Source: Luzula sylvatica
Taxonomy: Eukaryota > Streptophyta > Magnoliopsida > Poales > Juncaceae
Reading direction: 5' to 3'
DNA length: 64,000 nucleotides
Assembly: GCA_946800325.1 (NCBI GenBank)
Contig: OX326959.1
Span: 36,074,908-36,138,907, forward strand
A program made the translations under genes and the position numbers. The stretch's first letter is position 1. The number at the start of each line of letters is the position of its first letter. Under the pieces are notes generated by a model. The model was not told the origin of the DNA and ran no database searches. It saw only the letters and a list, made by a program, of their open reading frames with translations. Of the stretch, positions 25,801 to 39,900 are shown piece after piece.

Positions 25801-28800
25801 TGTATCGTATCTTTTACTACATAACTTTTCACCAAATTTCACAAACACCAAGAAAGTTTTTTTTCGATTCAAAACAAGATTTTAACGTTTTGAGGAGTTC
25901 AAATAACATGTTTTTATATCATTTGTATCGTATATTTTACTACATAACTTTTCACCAAATTTCACAAACACCAAGAAAGTTTGTTTTTCGATTCAAAACA
26001 CACTTTTAACGCTTTGAGGAGTTCAAATAACGTGTTATTAGATCATTTGTATCGTATCTTTTACTACATAACTTTTCACCAAATTTCACACACACTAAGA
26101 AAGTTTGTTTTTCGATTCAAAACAAGATTTTAACGCTTTGAGGAGTTCAAATAACGTGTTTTTAGATCATTTGTATCGTATCTTTTACTACATAACTTTT
26201 CACCAAATTTCACACACACTAAGAAAGTTTGTTTTTCGATTCAAAACAAGATTTTAACGCTTTCAGGAGTTCAAATAACGTGTTTTTAGATCATTTGTAT
26301 TTTATCTTTTACTACATAACTTTTCACCAAATTTCACAAACACCAAGAAAGTTTGTTTTTCGATTCAAAACAAGATTTTAACGCTTTGAGGAGTTCAAAT
26401 AACGTGTTTTTAGATCATTTGTATCGTATCTTTTACTACATAACTTTTCACCAAATTTTACAAACACCAAGAAAGTTTGTTTTTCGATTCAAAACAAGAT
26501 TTTGACGCTTTGAGGAGTTCAAATAACCTGTTTTTAGATCATTTGTATCGTATCTTTTACTATATAACTTTTCACCAAATTTCACAAACACTAAGAAACT
26601 TTGTTTTTCGATTCAAAACAAGATTTTAACGCTTTGAGGAGTTCAAATAACGTGTTTTTAGATCATTTGTATCGTATCTTTTACTACATAACTTTTCACC
26701 AAATTTCACAAACACTAAGAAAGTTTGTTTTTCGATTCAAAACAAGATTTTGACGCTTTGAGGAGTTCAAATAACCTGTTTTTAGATCATTTGTATCGTA
26801 TCTTTTACTATATAACCTTTCACCAAATTTCACAAACACTAAGAAATTTTGTTTTTCGATTCAAAACAAGATTTTAATGCTTTGAGGAGTTCAAATAATG
26901 TGTTTTTAGATCATTTGTATCGTATCTTTTACTATATAACTTTTCACCAAATTTCACAAACACCAAGAAAGTTTTTTTTTCGATTCAAAACAAGATTTTA
27001 ACGCTTTGAGGAGTTCAAATAACCTGTTTTTAGATCATTTGTATCGTATCTTTTACAATATAACTTTTCACCAAATTTCACAAACACTAAGAAAGTTTGT
27101 TTTTCGATTCAAAACAAGATTTTAACGCTTTGAGGAGTTCAAATAACGCGTTTTTAGATCATTTGTATCCTATCTTTTACTATATACATTTTCACCAAAT
27201 TTTGCAAACACTAAGTCAGTTTGTTTTTCGATTCAAAACAAGATTTTAACGCTTTGAGGAGTTCAAATAACGCGTTTTTAGATCATTTGTATCCTGTCTT
27301 TTACTACATACATTTTCACCAAATTTTACAAACACTAAGTCAGTTTGTTTTTCGATTCAAAACAAGATTTTAACGCTTTGAGGAGTTCAAATAACATGTT
27401 TTTAGAACATTTATATCGTATCTTTTACTACATAACTTTTCACCAAATTTCACAAACACTAAGAAAGTTTGTTTTTCGATTCAAAACGAGATTTTAACGC
27501 TTTGAGGAGTTCCAATAACCTGTTTTTAGATCATTTGTATCGTATATTTTACTATATAACTTTCCACCAAATTTCACAAACACCAAGAAAGTTTGTTTTT
27601 CGATTCAAAACAAACTTTTAACGCTCCGAGGAGTTCAAATAACGTGTTTTTAGATCATTTGTATCGTATCTTTTACTACATAACTTTTCACCAAATTTCA
27701 CAAACACTAAGAAAGTTTGTTTTTCGATTCAAAACACACTTTTAACGCTCTGACGAGTTGAAATAACGTGTTTTTAGATCATTTGTATCGTATCTTTTAC
27801 TACATAAGTTTTCACCAAATTTCACTAACACTAAGAAAGTTTGTTTTTCGATTCAAAACAAGATTTTAACGCATTGAGGAGTTCAAATAATGTGTTTTTA
27901 GATCATTTGTATCGTATCTTTTACTACATAATTTTTCACCAAATTTCACAAACACCAAGAAAGTTTGTTTTTCGATTCAAAACAAGATTTTAACGCTTTG
28001 GAGAGTTCAAATAACCTGTTTTAGATCATTTGTATCTCATCTTTTAATACATAACTTTTCACCAAATTTCACAAACACTAAGAAAGTTTGTTTTTCGATT
28101 CAAAACAAGATTTTAACGTTTTGAGGAATTCAAATAACATGTTTTTATATTATTTGTATCGTATATTTTACTACATAACTTTTCACCAAATTTCACAAAC
28201 ACCAAGAAAGTTTGTTTTTCGATTCAAAACACACTTTTAACGCTTTGAGGAGTTCAAATAACGTGTTATTAGTTCATTTGTATCGTATCTTTTACTACAT
28301 AACTTTTCACCAAATTTCACACACACTAAGAAAGTTTGTTTTTCGATTCAAAACAAGATTTTAACGCTTTGAGGAGTTCAAATAATGTGTTTTTAGATCA
28401 TTTGTATCGTATCTTTTACTTCATAACTTTTCACCAAATTTCACGCACACTAAGAAAGTTTGTTTTTCGATTCAAAACAAGATTTTAACGTTTTGAGGAA
28501 TTCAAATAACATGTTTTTATATCATTTGTATCGTATATTTTACTACATAACTTTTCACCAAATTTCACAAACACCAAGAAAGTTTGTTTTTCGATTCAAA
28601 ACACACTTTTAACGATTTGAGGAGTTCAAATAACGTGTTATTAGTTCATTTGTATCGTATCTTTTACTACATAACTTTTCACCAAATTTCACACACACCA
28701 AGAAAGTTTGTTTTTCGATTCAAAACACACTTTTAACGCTTTGAGGAGTTCTAATAACGTGTTATTATATCATTTGTATCGTATATTTTACTACATAACT

Positions 28801-31320
28801 TTTCACCAAATTTCACACACACTAAGAAAGTTTGTTTTTCGATTCAAAACAAGATTTTCACGCTTTGAGGAGTTCAAATAACGTGTTTTTAGACCATTTG
28901 TATCGTATCTTTTACTACATAACTTTTCACCAAATTTCACAAACACCAAGAAAGTTTGTTTTTCGATTCAAAACAAGATTTTAACGCTTTGAGGAGTTCA
29001 AATAACGTGTTTTTAGATCATTTGTATCGTATCTTTTACTATATAACTTTTCACCAAATTTCACGAACACTAAGAAAGTTTGTTTTTCGATTCAAAACAA
29101 GATTTTAACGCTTTGAGGAGTTCAAATAACGTGTTTTTAGATCATTTGTATCGTATCTTTTACAACATAACTTTTCACCAAATTTCACAAACACTAAGAA
29201 AGTTTGTTTTTCGATTCAAAACAAGATTTTGACGCTTTGAGGAGTTCAAATAACCTGTTTTTAGATCATTTGTATCGTATCTTTTACTATATAACTTTTC
29301 ACCAAATTTCACAAACACTAAGAAATTTTGTTTTTCGATTCAAAACAAGATTTTAATGCTTTGAGGAGTTCAAATAATGTGTTTTTAGATCATTTGTATC
29401 GTATCTTTTACTATATAACTTTTCACCAAATTTCACAAACACCAAGAAAGTTTGTTTTTCGATTCAAAACAAGATTTTAACGCTTTGAGGAGTTCAAATA
29501 ACCTGTTTTTAGATCATTTGTATCGTATCTTTTACTATATAACTTTTCACCAAATTTCACAAATACTAAGAAAGTTTGTTTTTCGATTCAAAACAAGATT
29601 TTAACGCTTTGAGGAGTTCAAATAACGTGTTTTTAGATCATTTGTGTCCTGTCTTTTACTACATACATTTTCACCAAATTTTACAAACACTAAGTCTGTT
29701 TGTTTTTCGATTCAAAACAAGATTTTATCGCTTTGAGGAGTTCAAATAACATGTTTTTAGATCATTTATACCGTATCTTTTATTACATAACTTTTCACCA
29801 AATTTCACAAACACTAAGAAAGTTTGTTTTTCGATTCAAAACGAGATTTTAACGCTTTGAGGAGTTCCAATAACCTGTTTTTAGATCATTTGTATCGTAT
29901 ATTTTACTACATAACTTTCCACCAAATTTCACAAACACCAAGAAAGTTTGTTTTTCGATTCAAAACAAACTTCTAACGCTCCGAGGAGTTCAAATAACGT
30001 GTTTTTAGATCATTTTTATCGTATCTTTTACTACATAACTTTTCACCAAATTTCACAAACACTAAGAAACTTTGTTTTTCGATTCAAAACAAGATTTTAA
30101 CGTTTTGAGGAGTTCATATACAAGTTTTTTGATCATTTGTATCGTATCTTTTACTACATAACTTTTCACCAAATTTCACAAACACTAAGAAAGTTTGTTT
30201 TTCGATTCAAAACACACTTTTAACGCTTTGAGGAGTTTAAATAACGTGTTTTTAGATCATTTGTATCGTATCTTTTACTACATAACTTTTCACCAAATTT
30301 CACTAACACTAAGAAAGTTTGTTTTTCGATTCAAAACAAGATTTTAACGCTTTGAGGAGTTCAAATAATGTGTTTTTAGATCATTTGTATCGTATCTTTT
30401 ACTACATAATTTCTCACCAAATTTCACAAACACCAAGAAAGTTTGTTTTTCGATTCAAAACAAGATTTTAACGCTTTGAAGAGTTCAAATAACCTGTTTT
30501 AGATCATTTGTATCTCATCTTTTAATACATAACTTTTCACCAAATTTCACAAACACTACGAAAATTTGTTTTTCGATGCAAAATGAGATTTTAACGCTTT
30601 GAGGAGTTCCAATAACCTGTTTTTAGATCATTTGTATCGTATCTTTTACTTCATAACTTTTCACCAAATTTCACGCACACTAAGAAAGTTTGTTTTTCGA
30701 TTCAAAACTAGATTTTAGCGTTTCGAGGAGTTCAAATAACATGTTTTTATATCATTTGTATCGTATATTTTACTACATAACTTTTCACCAAATTTTGCAA
30801 ACACTAAGTCAGTTTGTTTTTCGATTCAAAACAAGATTTTAACGCTTTGAGGAGTTCAAATAACAAGTTTTTAGATCATTTATATCGTATCTTTTACTAC
30901 ATAACTTTTCACCAAATTTCACAAACACTAAGAAAGTTTGTTTTTTGATTCAAAACGAGATTTTAACGCTTTGAGGAGTTCCAATAACCTGTTTTTAGAT
31001 CATTTGTATCGTATATTTTACTACATAACTTTCCACCAAATTTCACAAACACCAAGAAAGTTTGTTTTTCGATTCAAAACAAACTTTTAACGCTCCGAGG
31101 AGTTCAAATAACGTGTTTTTAGATCATTTGTATCGTATCTTTTACTACATAACTTTTCACCAAATTTCACAAACACTAAGAAACTTTGTTTTTCGATTCA
31201 AAACAAGATTTTAACGTTCTGAGGAGTTCAAATAACTCGTTTTTATATCATTTGTATCCTGTCTTTTACTACATACATTTTCACCAAATTTTACAAAATC
31301 TAAGTCAGTTTTTTTTTCGA
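22803..31320 (+). repeat. Block B2, second copy of B
   Basis: Landmarks of B1 recur 11901 bp later (aaataacctg 10901 and 22802; acctc 12291 and 24192; the 123-bp monomer at 13834 and 25735). After the monomer unique to B1 and a 1-bp insertion near 19480 (tttgtaatcc) the offset becomes 11776 (marker 19521 and 31297). The left edge against H3 is ambiguous, because the start of B is itself a copy of the H tail. I see no inserted sequence. Confidence 0.87.
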
Positions 31321-33174
31321 TTCAAAACAAGATTTTAACGCTTTGAGGAGTTCAAATAACAAGTTTTTAGATCATTTATATCGTATCTTTTACTACATAA
31401 CTTTTCACCAAATTTCACAAACACCAAGAAAGTTTGTTTTTTGATTCAAAACGAGATTTTGACGCTTTGAGGAGTTCCAATAACCTGTTTTTAGATCATT
31501 TGTATCGTATATTTTACTACATAACTTTCCACCAAATTTCACAAACACCAAGAAAGTTTGTTTTTCGATTCAAAACAAACTTTTAACGCTCCGAGGAGTT
31601 CAAATAACGTGTTTTTAGATCATTTGTATCGTATCTTTTACTACATAACTTTTCACCAAATTTCACAAACACTAAGAAACTTTGTTTTTCGATTCAAAAC
31701 AAGATTTTAACGTTTTGAGGAGTTCAAATAACATGTTTTTAGATCATTTGTATCGTATCTTTTACTACATAACTTTTCACCAAATTTCACAAACACCAAG
31801 AAAGTTTGTTTTTCGATTCAAAACACACTTTTAACGCTTTGAGGAGTTCAAATAACGTATTATTAGATCATTTGTATCGTATCTTTTACTACATAACTTT
31901 TCACCAAATTTCCCACACACCAAGAAAGTTTGTTTTTCGATTCAAAACAAGATTTTAACGCTTTGAGGAGTTCAAATAACGTGTTTTTAGATCATTTGTA
32001 TCGTATCTTTTACTACATAACTTTTCACCAAATTTCACAAACACCAAGAAAGTTTGTTTTTCGATTCAAAACACGATTTTAACGCTTTGAGGAGTTCAAA
32101 TAACGTGTTTTTAGATCATTTGTATCGTATCTTTTACTACATAACTTTTCACCAAATTTCACAAACACTAAGAAAGTTTGTTTTTCGATTCAAAACAAGA
32201 TTTTGACGCTTTGAGGAGTTCAAATAACCTGTTTTTAGATCATTTGTATCGTATCTTTTACTATATAACTTTTCACCAAATTTCACAAACACTAAGAAAG
32301 TTTGTTTTTCGATTCAAAACAAGATCTTAACGCTTTGAGGAGTTCAAATAACGTGTTTTTAGATCATTTGTATCGTATCTTTTACTACATAACTTTTCAC
32401 CAAATTTTGCAAATACTAAGAAAGTTTGTTTTTTGATTCAAAACGAGATTTTAACGCTTTGAGGAGTTCCAATAACCTGTTTTTAGATCATTTGTATCGT
32501 ATATTTTACTACATAACTTTCCACCAAATTTCACAAACACCAAGAAAGTTTGTTTTTCGATTCAAAACAAACTTTTAACGCTCCGAGGAGTTCAAATAAC
32601 GTGTTTTTAGATCATTTGTATCGTATCTTTTACTACATAACTTTTCACCAAATTTCAAAAACACTAAGAAACTTTGTTTTTCGATTCAAAACAAGATTTT
32701 AACGTTTTGAGGAGTTCAAATAACTCGTTTTTATATCATTTGTATCCTGTCTTTTACTACATACATTTTCACCAAATTTTACGAACACTAAGTCAGTTTG
32801 TTTTTCGATTCAAAACAAGATTTTAACGCTTTGAGGAGTTCAAATAACAAGTTTTTAGATCATTTGTATCGTATCTTTTACTACATAACTTTTCACCAAA
32901 TTTCAAAAACACTAAGAAACTTTGTTTTTCGATTCAAAACAAGATTTTAACGTTTTGAGGAGTTCAAATAACTCGTTTTTATATCATTTGTATCCTGTCT
33001 TTTACTACATACATTTTCACCAAATTTTACGAACACTAAGTCAGTTTGTTTTTCGATTCAAAACAAGATTTTAACGCTTTGAGGAGTTCAAATAACAAGT
33101 TTTTAGATCATTTATATCGTATCTTTTACTACATAACTTTTCACCAAATTTCACAAACACTAAGAAAGTTTGTT
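31321..33174 (+). repeat. Block C1, first copy of the C-type block
   Basis: After the B-end marker the array continues with a new monomer series instead of H. Diagnostic marks are tcccacacacc (31911), cacgatttt near 32070, gatcttaacg near 32324 and tttgcaaatac (32406). Two monomers with ttcaaaaacac occur at 32654 and 32902, 248 bp apart. The monomer between them, near 32850, ends in catttgta where its relatives end in catttata. C3 has the corresponding pair 620 bp apart, so C1 or its source lost three monomers through a fusion there. Confidence 0.85.
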
Positions 33175-33920
33175 TTTCGATTCAAAACGAGATTTTAACG
33201 CTTTGAGGAGTTCCAATAACCTGTTTTTAGATCATTTGTATCGTATATTTTACTATATAACTTTCCACCAAATTTCACAAACACCAAGAAAGTTTGTTTT
33301 TCGATTCAAAACAAACTTTTAACGCTCCGAGGAGTTCAAATAACGTGTTTTTAGATCATTTGTATCGTATCTTTTACTACATAACTTTTCACCAAATTTC
33401 ACAAACACTAAGAAAGTTTGTTTTTCGATTCAAAACACACTTTTAACGCTCTGACGAGTTGAAATAACGTGTTTTTAGATCATTTGTATCGTATCTTTTA
33501 CTACATAAGTTTTCACCAAATTTCACTAACACTAAGAAAGTTTGTTTTTCGATTCAAAACAAGATTTTAACGCATTGAGGAGTTCAAATAATGTGTTTTT
33601 AGATCATTTGTATCGTATCTTTTACTACATAATTTTTCACCAAATTTCACAAACACCAAGAAAGTTTGTTTTTCGATTCAAAACAAGATTTTAACGCTTT
33701 GGAGAGTTCAAATAACCTGTTTTAGATCATTTGTATCTCATCTTTTAATACATAACTTTTCACCAAATTTCACAAACACTAAGAAAGTTTGTTTTTCGAT
33801 TCAAAACAAGATTTTAACGTTTTGAGGAATTCAAATAACATGTTTTTATATTATTTGTATCGTATATTTTACTACATAACTTTTCACCAAATTTCACAAA
33901 CACCAAGAAAGTTTGTTTTT
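33175..33920 (+). repeat. Short B-derived segment after C1
   Basis: From 33175 the sequence matches B2 from 27474 (offset 5701 bp): the cgag monomer with ctatataactttcc, then tctgacgagttg, ataagt, aacgcattg, ggagagtt and a tattatttg monomer. About six monomers are copied before the match breaks near 33910 and jumps to the start of B. The same series opens the shortened B copy at 53254. Confidence 0.8.
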
Positions 33921-36900
33921 CGATTCAAAACAAGATTTTAACGCTTTGAGGAGTTCAAATAACGCGTTTTTAGATCATTTGTATCCTATCTTTTACTACA
34001 TACATTTTCACCAAATTTTACAAACACTAAGTCAGTTTGTTTTACGATTCAAAACTAGATTTTAACGCTTTGAGGAGTTCAAATAACATGTTTTTAGATC
34101 AATTGTATCGTATCTTTTACTATTTAACTTTTCACCAAATTTCACAAACACTAAGAAAGTTTGTTTTTCGATTCAAAACAAGATTTTAACGCTTTGAGGA
34201 GTTCAAATAACGCGTTTTTAGATCATTTGTATCCTATCTTTTACTATATACATTTTCACCAAATTTTGCAAACACTAAGTCAGTTTGTTTTTCGATTCAA
34301 AACAAGATTTTAACGCTTTGAGGAGTTCAAATAACTCGTTTTTAGATCATTTGTATCCTGTCTTTTACTACATACATTTTCACCAAATTTTACAAACACT
34401 AAGTCAGTTTGTTTTTCGATTCAAAACAAGATTTTAACGCTTTGAGGAGTTCAAATAACAAGTTTTTAGATCATTTATATCGTATCTTTTACTACATAAC
34501 TTTTCACCAAATTTTACAAACACTAAGAAAGTTTGTTTTTTGATTCAAAACGAGATTTTAACGCTTTGAGGAGTTCCAATAACCTGTTTTTAGATCATTT
34601 GTATCGTATCTTTTACTACATAACTTTCCACCAAATTTCACAAACACCAAGAAAGTTTGTTTTTCGATTCAAAACAAACTTTTAACGCTCCGAGGAGTTC
34701 AAATAACGTGTTTTTAGATCATTTGTATCGTATCTTTTACTACATAACTTTTCACCAAATTTCACAAACACTAAGAATGTTTGTTTTTCGATTCAAAACA
34801 CACTTTTAACGCTTTGAGGAGTTTAAATAACGTGTTTTTAGATCATTTGTATCGTATCTTTTACTACATAAGTTTTCACCAAATTTCACAAACACCAAGA
34901 AAGTTTGTTTTTCGATTCAAAACAAGATTTTAACGCTTTGAGGAGTTCAAATAACCTGTTTTTAGATCATTTGTACCTCATCTTTTAATACATAACTTTT
35001 CACCAAATTTCACAAACACTAAGAAAATTTGTTTTTCAATGCAAAATGAGATTTTAACGCTTTGAGGAGTTCCAATAACGTGTTTTTAGATCATTTGTAT
35101 CGTATCTTTTACTTCATAACTTTTCACCAAATTTCACGCACAGTAAGAAAGTTTGTTTTTCGATTCAAAACAAGATTTTAACGTTTTGAGGAGTTCAAAT
35201 AACATGTTTTTAGATAATTTGTATCGTATCTTTTACTACATAACTTTTCACCAAATTTCACAAACACCAAGAAAGTTTGTTTTTCGATTCAAAACACACT
35301 TTTAACGCTTTGAGGAGTTCAAATAACGTGTTATTATATCATTTGTATCGTATCTTTTACTACATAACTTTTCACCAAATTTCACACACACTAAGAAAGT
35401 TTGTTTTTCGATTCAAAACAAGATTTTAACGCTTTGAGGAGTTCAAATAACGTGTTTTTAGATCATTTGTATCGTATCTTTAACTACATAACTTTTCACC
35501 AAATTTCACAAACACCAAGAAAGTTTGTTTTTCGATTCAAAACAAGATTTTAACGCTTTGAGGAGTTCAAATAACGTGTTTTTAGATCATTTGTATCGTA
35601 TCTTTTAATACATAACTTTTCACCAAATTTCACAAACACCAAGAAAGTTTGTTTTTCGATTCAAAACAAGATTTTGACGCTTTGAGGAGTTCAACTAACC
35701 TGTTTTTAGATCATTTGTATCGTATCTTTTACTATATAACTTTTCACCAAATTTCACAAACACTAAGAAAGTTTGTTTTTCGATTCAAAACAAGATTTTA
35801 ACGCTTTGAGGAGTTCAAATAACGTGTTTTTAGATCATTTGTATCGTATCTTTTACTATATAACTTTTCACCAAATTTCACAAACACTAAGAAATTTTGT
35901 TTTTCGATTCAAAACAAGATTTTAATGCTTTGAGGAGTTCAAATAATGTGTTTTTAGATCATTTGTATCGTATATTTTATTACATAACTTTCCACCAAAT
36001 TTCACAAACACCAAGAAAGTTTGTTTTTCGATTCAAAACAAACTTTTAACGCTCCGAGGAGTTCAAATAACGTGTTTTTAGATCATTTGTATCGTATCTT
36101 TTACTACATAACTTTTCACCAAATTTCACAAACACTAAGAAACTTTGTTTTTCGATTCAAAACAAGATTTTAACGTTTTGAGGAGTTCAAATAACATGTT
36201 TTTAGATCATTTGTATCGTATCTTTTACTACATAACTTTTCACCAAATTTCACAAACACTAAGAAAGTTTGTTTTTCGATTCAAAACAAACTTTTAACGC
36301 TCCGAGGAGTTCAAATAACGTGTTTTTAGATCATTTGTATCGTATCTTTTACTACATAACTTTTCACCAAATTTCACAAACACTAAGAAACTTTGTTTTT
36401 CGATTCAAAACAAGATTTTAACGTTTTGAGGAGTTCAAATAACATGTTTTTAGATCATTTGTATCGTATCTTTTACTACATAACTTTTCACCAAATTTCA
36501 CACACACTAAGAAAGTTTGTTTTTCGATTCAAAACAAGATTTTAACGCTTTGAGGAGTTCAAATAACGTGTTTTTAGATGATTTGTATCGTATCTTTTAC
36601 TACATAACTTTTCACCAAATTTCACAAACACCAAGAAAGTTTTTTTTCGATTCAAAACAAGATTTTAACGTTTTGAGGAGTTCAAATAACATGTTTTTAT
36701 ATCATTTGTATCGTATATTTTACTACATAACTTTTCACCAAATTTCACAAACACCAAGAAAGTTTGTTTTTCGATTCAAAACACACTTTTAACGCTTTGA
36801 GGAGTTCAAATAACGTGTTATTAGATCATTTGTATCGTATCTTTTACTACATAACTTTTCACCAAATTTCACACACACTAAGAAAGTTTGTTTTTCGATT

Positions 36901-39900
36901 CAAAACAAGATTTTAACGCTTTGAGGAGTTCAAATAACGTGTTTTTAGATCATTTGTATCGTATCTTTTACTACATAACTTTTCACCAAATTTCACACAC
37001 ACTAAGAAAGTTTGTTTTTCGATTCAAAACAAGATTTTAACGCTTTCAGGAGTTCAAATAACGTGTTTTTAGATCATTTGTATTTTATCTTTTACTACAT
37101 AACTTTTCACCAAATTTCACAAACACCAAGAAAGTTTGTTTTTCGATTCAAAACAAGATTTTAACGCTTTGAGGAGTTCAAATAACGTGTTTTTAGATCA
37201 TTTGTATCGTATCTTTTACTACATAACTTTTCACCAAATTTTACAAACACCAAGAAAGTTTGTTTTTCGATTCAAAACAAGATTTTGACGCTTTGAGGAG
37301 TTCAAATAACCTGTTTTTAGATCATTTGTATCGTATCTTTTACTATATAACTTTTCACCAAATTTCACAAACACTAAGAAACTTTGTTTTTCGATTCAAA
37401 ACAAGATTTTAACGCTTTGAGGAGTTCAAATAACGTGTTTTTAGATCATTTGTATCGTATCTTTTACTACATAACTTTTCACCAAATTTCACAAACACTA
37501 AGAAAGTTTGTTTTTCGATTCAAAACAAGATTTTGACGCTTTGAGGAGTTCAAATAACCTGTTTTTAGATCATTTGTATCGTATCTTTTACTATATAACC
37601 TTTCACCAAATTTCACAAACACTAAGAAATTTTGTTTTTCGATTCAAAACAAGATTTTAATGCTTTGAGGAGTTCAAATAATGTGTTTTTAGATCATTTG
37701 TATCGTATCTTTTACTATATAACTTTTCACCAAATTTCACAAACACCAAGAAAGTTTTTTTTTCGATTCAAAACAAGATTTTAACGCTTTGAGGAGTTCA
37801 AATAACCTGTTTTTAGATCATTTGTATCGTATCTTTTACAATATAACTTTTCACCAAATTTCACAAACACTAAGAAAGTTTGTTTTTCGATTCAAAACAA
37901 GATTTTAACGCTTTGAGGAGTTCAAATAACGCGTTTTTAGATCATTTGTATCCTATCTTTTACTATATACATTTTCACCAAATTTTGCAAACACTAAGTC
38001 AGTTTGTTTTTCGATTCAAAACAAGATTTTAACGCTTTGAGGAGTTCAAATAACGCGTTTTTAGATCATTTGTATCCTGTCTTTTACTACATACATTTTC
38101 ACCAAATTTTACAAACACTAAGTCAGTTTGTTTTTCGATTCAAAACAAGATTTTAACGCTTTGAGGAGTTCAAATAACATGTTTTTAGAACATTTATATC
38201 GTATCTTTTACTACATAACTTTTCACCAAATTTCACAAACACTAAGAAAGTTTGTTTTTCGATTCAAAACGAGATTTTAACGCTTTGAGGAGTTCCAATA
38301 ACCTGTTTTTAGATCATTTGTATCGTATATTTTACTATATAACTTTCCACCAAATTTCACAAACACCAAGAAAGTTTGTTTTTCGATTCAAAACAAACTT
38401 TTAACGCTCCGAGGAGTTCAAATAACGTGTTTTTAGATCATTTGTATCGTATCTTTTACTACATAACTTTTCACCAAATTTCAAAAACACTAAGAAAGTT
38501 TGTTTTTCGATTCAAAACACACTTTTAACGCTCTGACGAGTTGAAATAACGTGTTTTTAGATCATTTGTATCGTATCTTTTACTACATAAGTTTTCACCA
38601 AATTTCACTAACACTAAGAAAGTTTGTTTTTCGATTCAAAACAAGATTTTAACGCATTGAGGAGTTCAAATAATGTGTTTTTAGATCATTTGTATCGTAT
38701 CTTTTACTACATAATTTTTCACCAAATTTCACAAACACCAAGAAAGTTTGTTTTTCGATTCAAAACAAGATTTTAACGCTTTGGAGAGTTCAAATAACCT
38801 GTTTTAGATCATTTGTATCTCATCTTTTAATACATAACTTTTCACCAAATTTCACAAACACTAAGAAAGTTTGTTTTTCGATTCAAAACAAGATTTTAAC
38901 GTTTTGAGGAATTCAAATAACATGTTTTTATATTATTTGTATCGTATATTTTACTACATAACTTTTCACCAAATTTCACAAACACCAAGAAAGTTTGTTT
39001 TTCGATTCAAAACACACTTTTAACGCTTTGAGGAGTTCAAATAACGTGTTATTAGTTCATTTGTATCGTATCTTTTACTACATAACTTTTCACCAAATTT
39101 CACACACACTAAGAAAGTTTGTTTTTCGATTCAAAACAAGATTTTAACGCTTTGAGGAGTTCAAATAATGTGTTTTTAGATCATTTGTATCGTATCTTTT
39201 ACTTCATAACTTTTCACCAAATTTCACGCACACTAAGAAAGTTTGTTTTTCGATTCAAAACAAGATTTTAACGTTTTGAGGAATTCAAATAACATGTTTT
39301 TATATCATTTGTATCGTATATTTTACTACATAACTTTTCACCAAATTTCACAAACACCAAGAAAGTTTGTTTTTCGATTCAAAACACACTTTTAACGATT
39401 TGAGGAGTTCAAATAACGTGTTATTAGTTCATTTGTATCGTATCTTTTACTACATAACTTTTCACCAAATTTCACACACACCAAGAAAGTTTGTTTTTCG
39501 ATTCAAAACACACTTTTAACGCTTTGAGGAGTTCTAATAACGTGTTATTATATCATTTGTATCGTATATTTTACTACATAACTTTTCACCAAATTTCACA
39601 CACACTAAGAAAGTTTGTTTTTCGATTCAAAACAAGATTTTCACGCTTTGAGGAGTTCAAATAACGTGTTTTTAGACCATTTGTATCGTATCTTTTACTA
39701 CATAACTTTTCACCAAATTTCACAAACACCAAGAAAGTTTGTTTTTCGATTCAAAACAAGATTTTAACGCTTTGAGGAGTTCAAATAACGTGTTTTTAGA
39801 TCATTTGTATCGTATCTTTTACTATATAACTTTTCACCAAATTTCACGAACACTAAGAAAGTTTGTTTTTCGATTCAAAACAAGATTTTAACGCTTTGAG

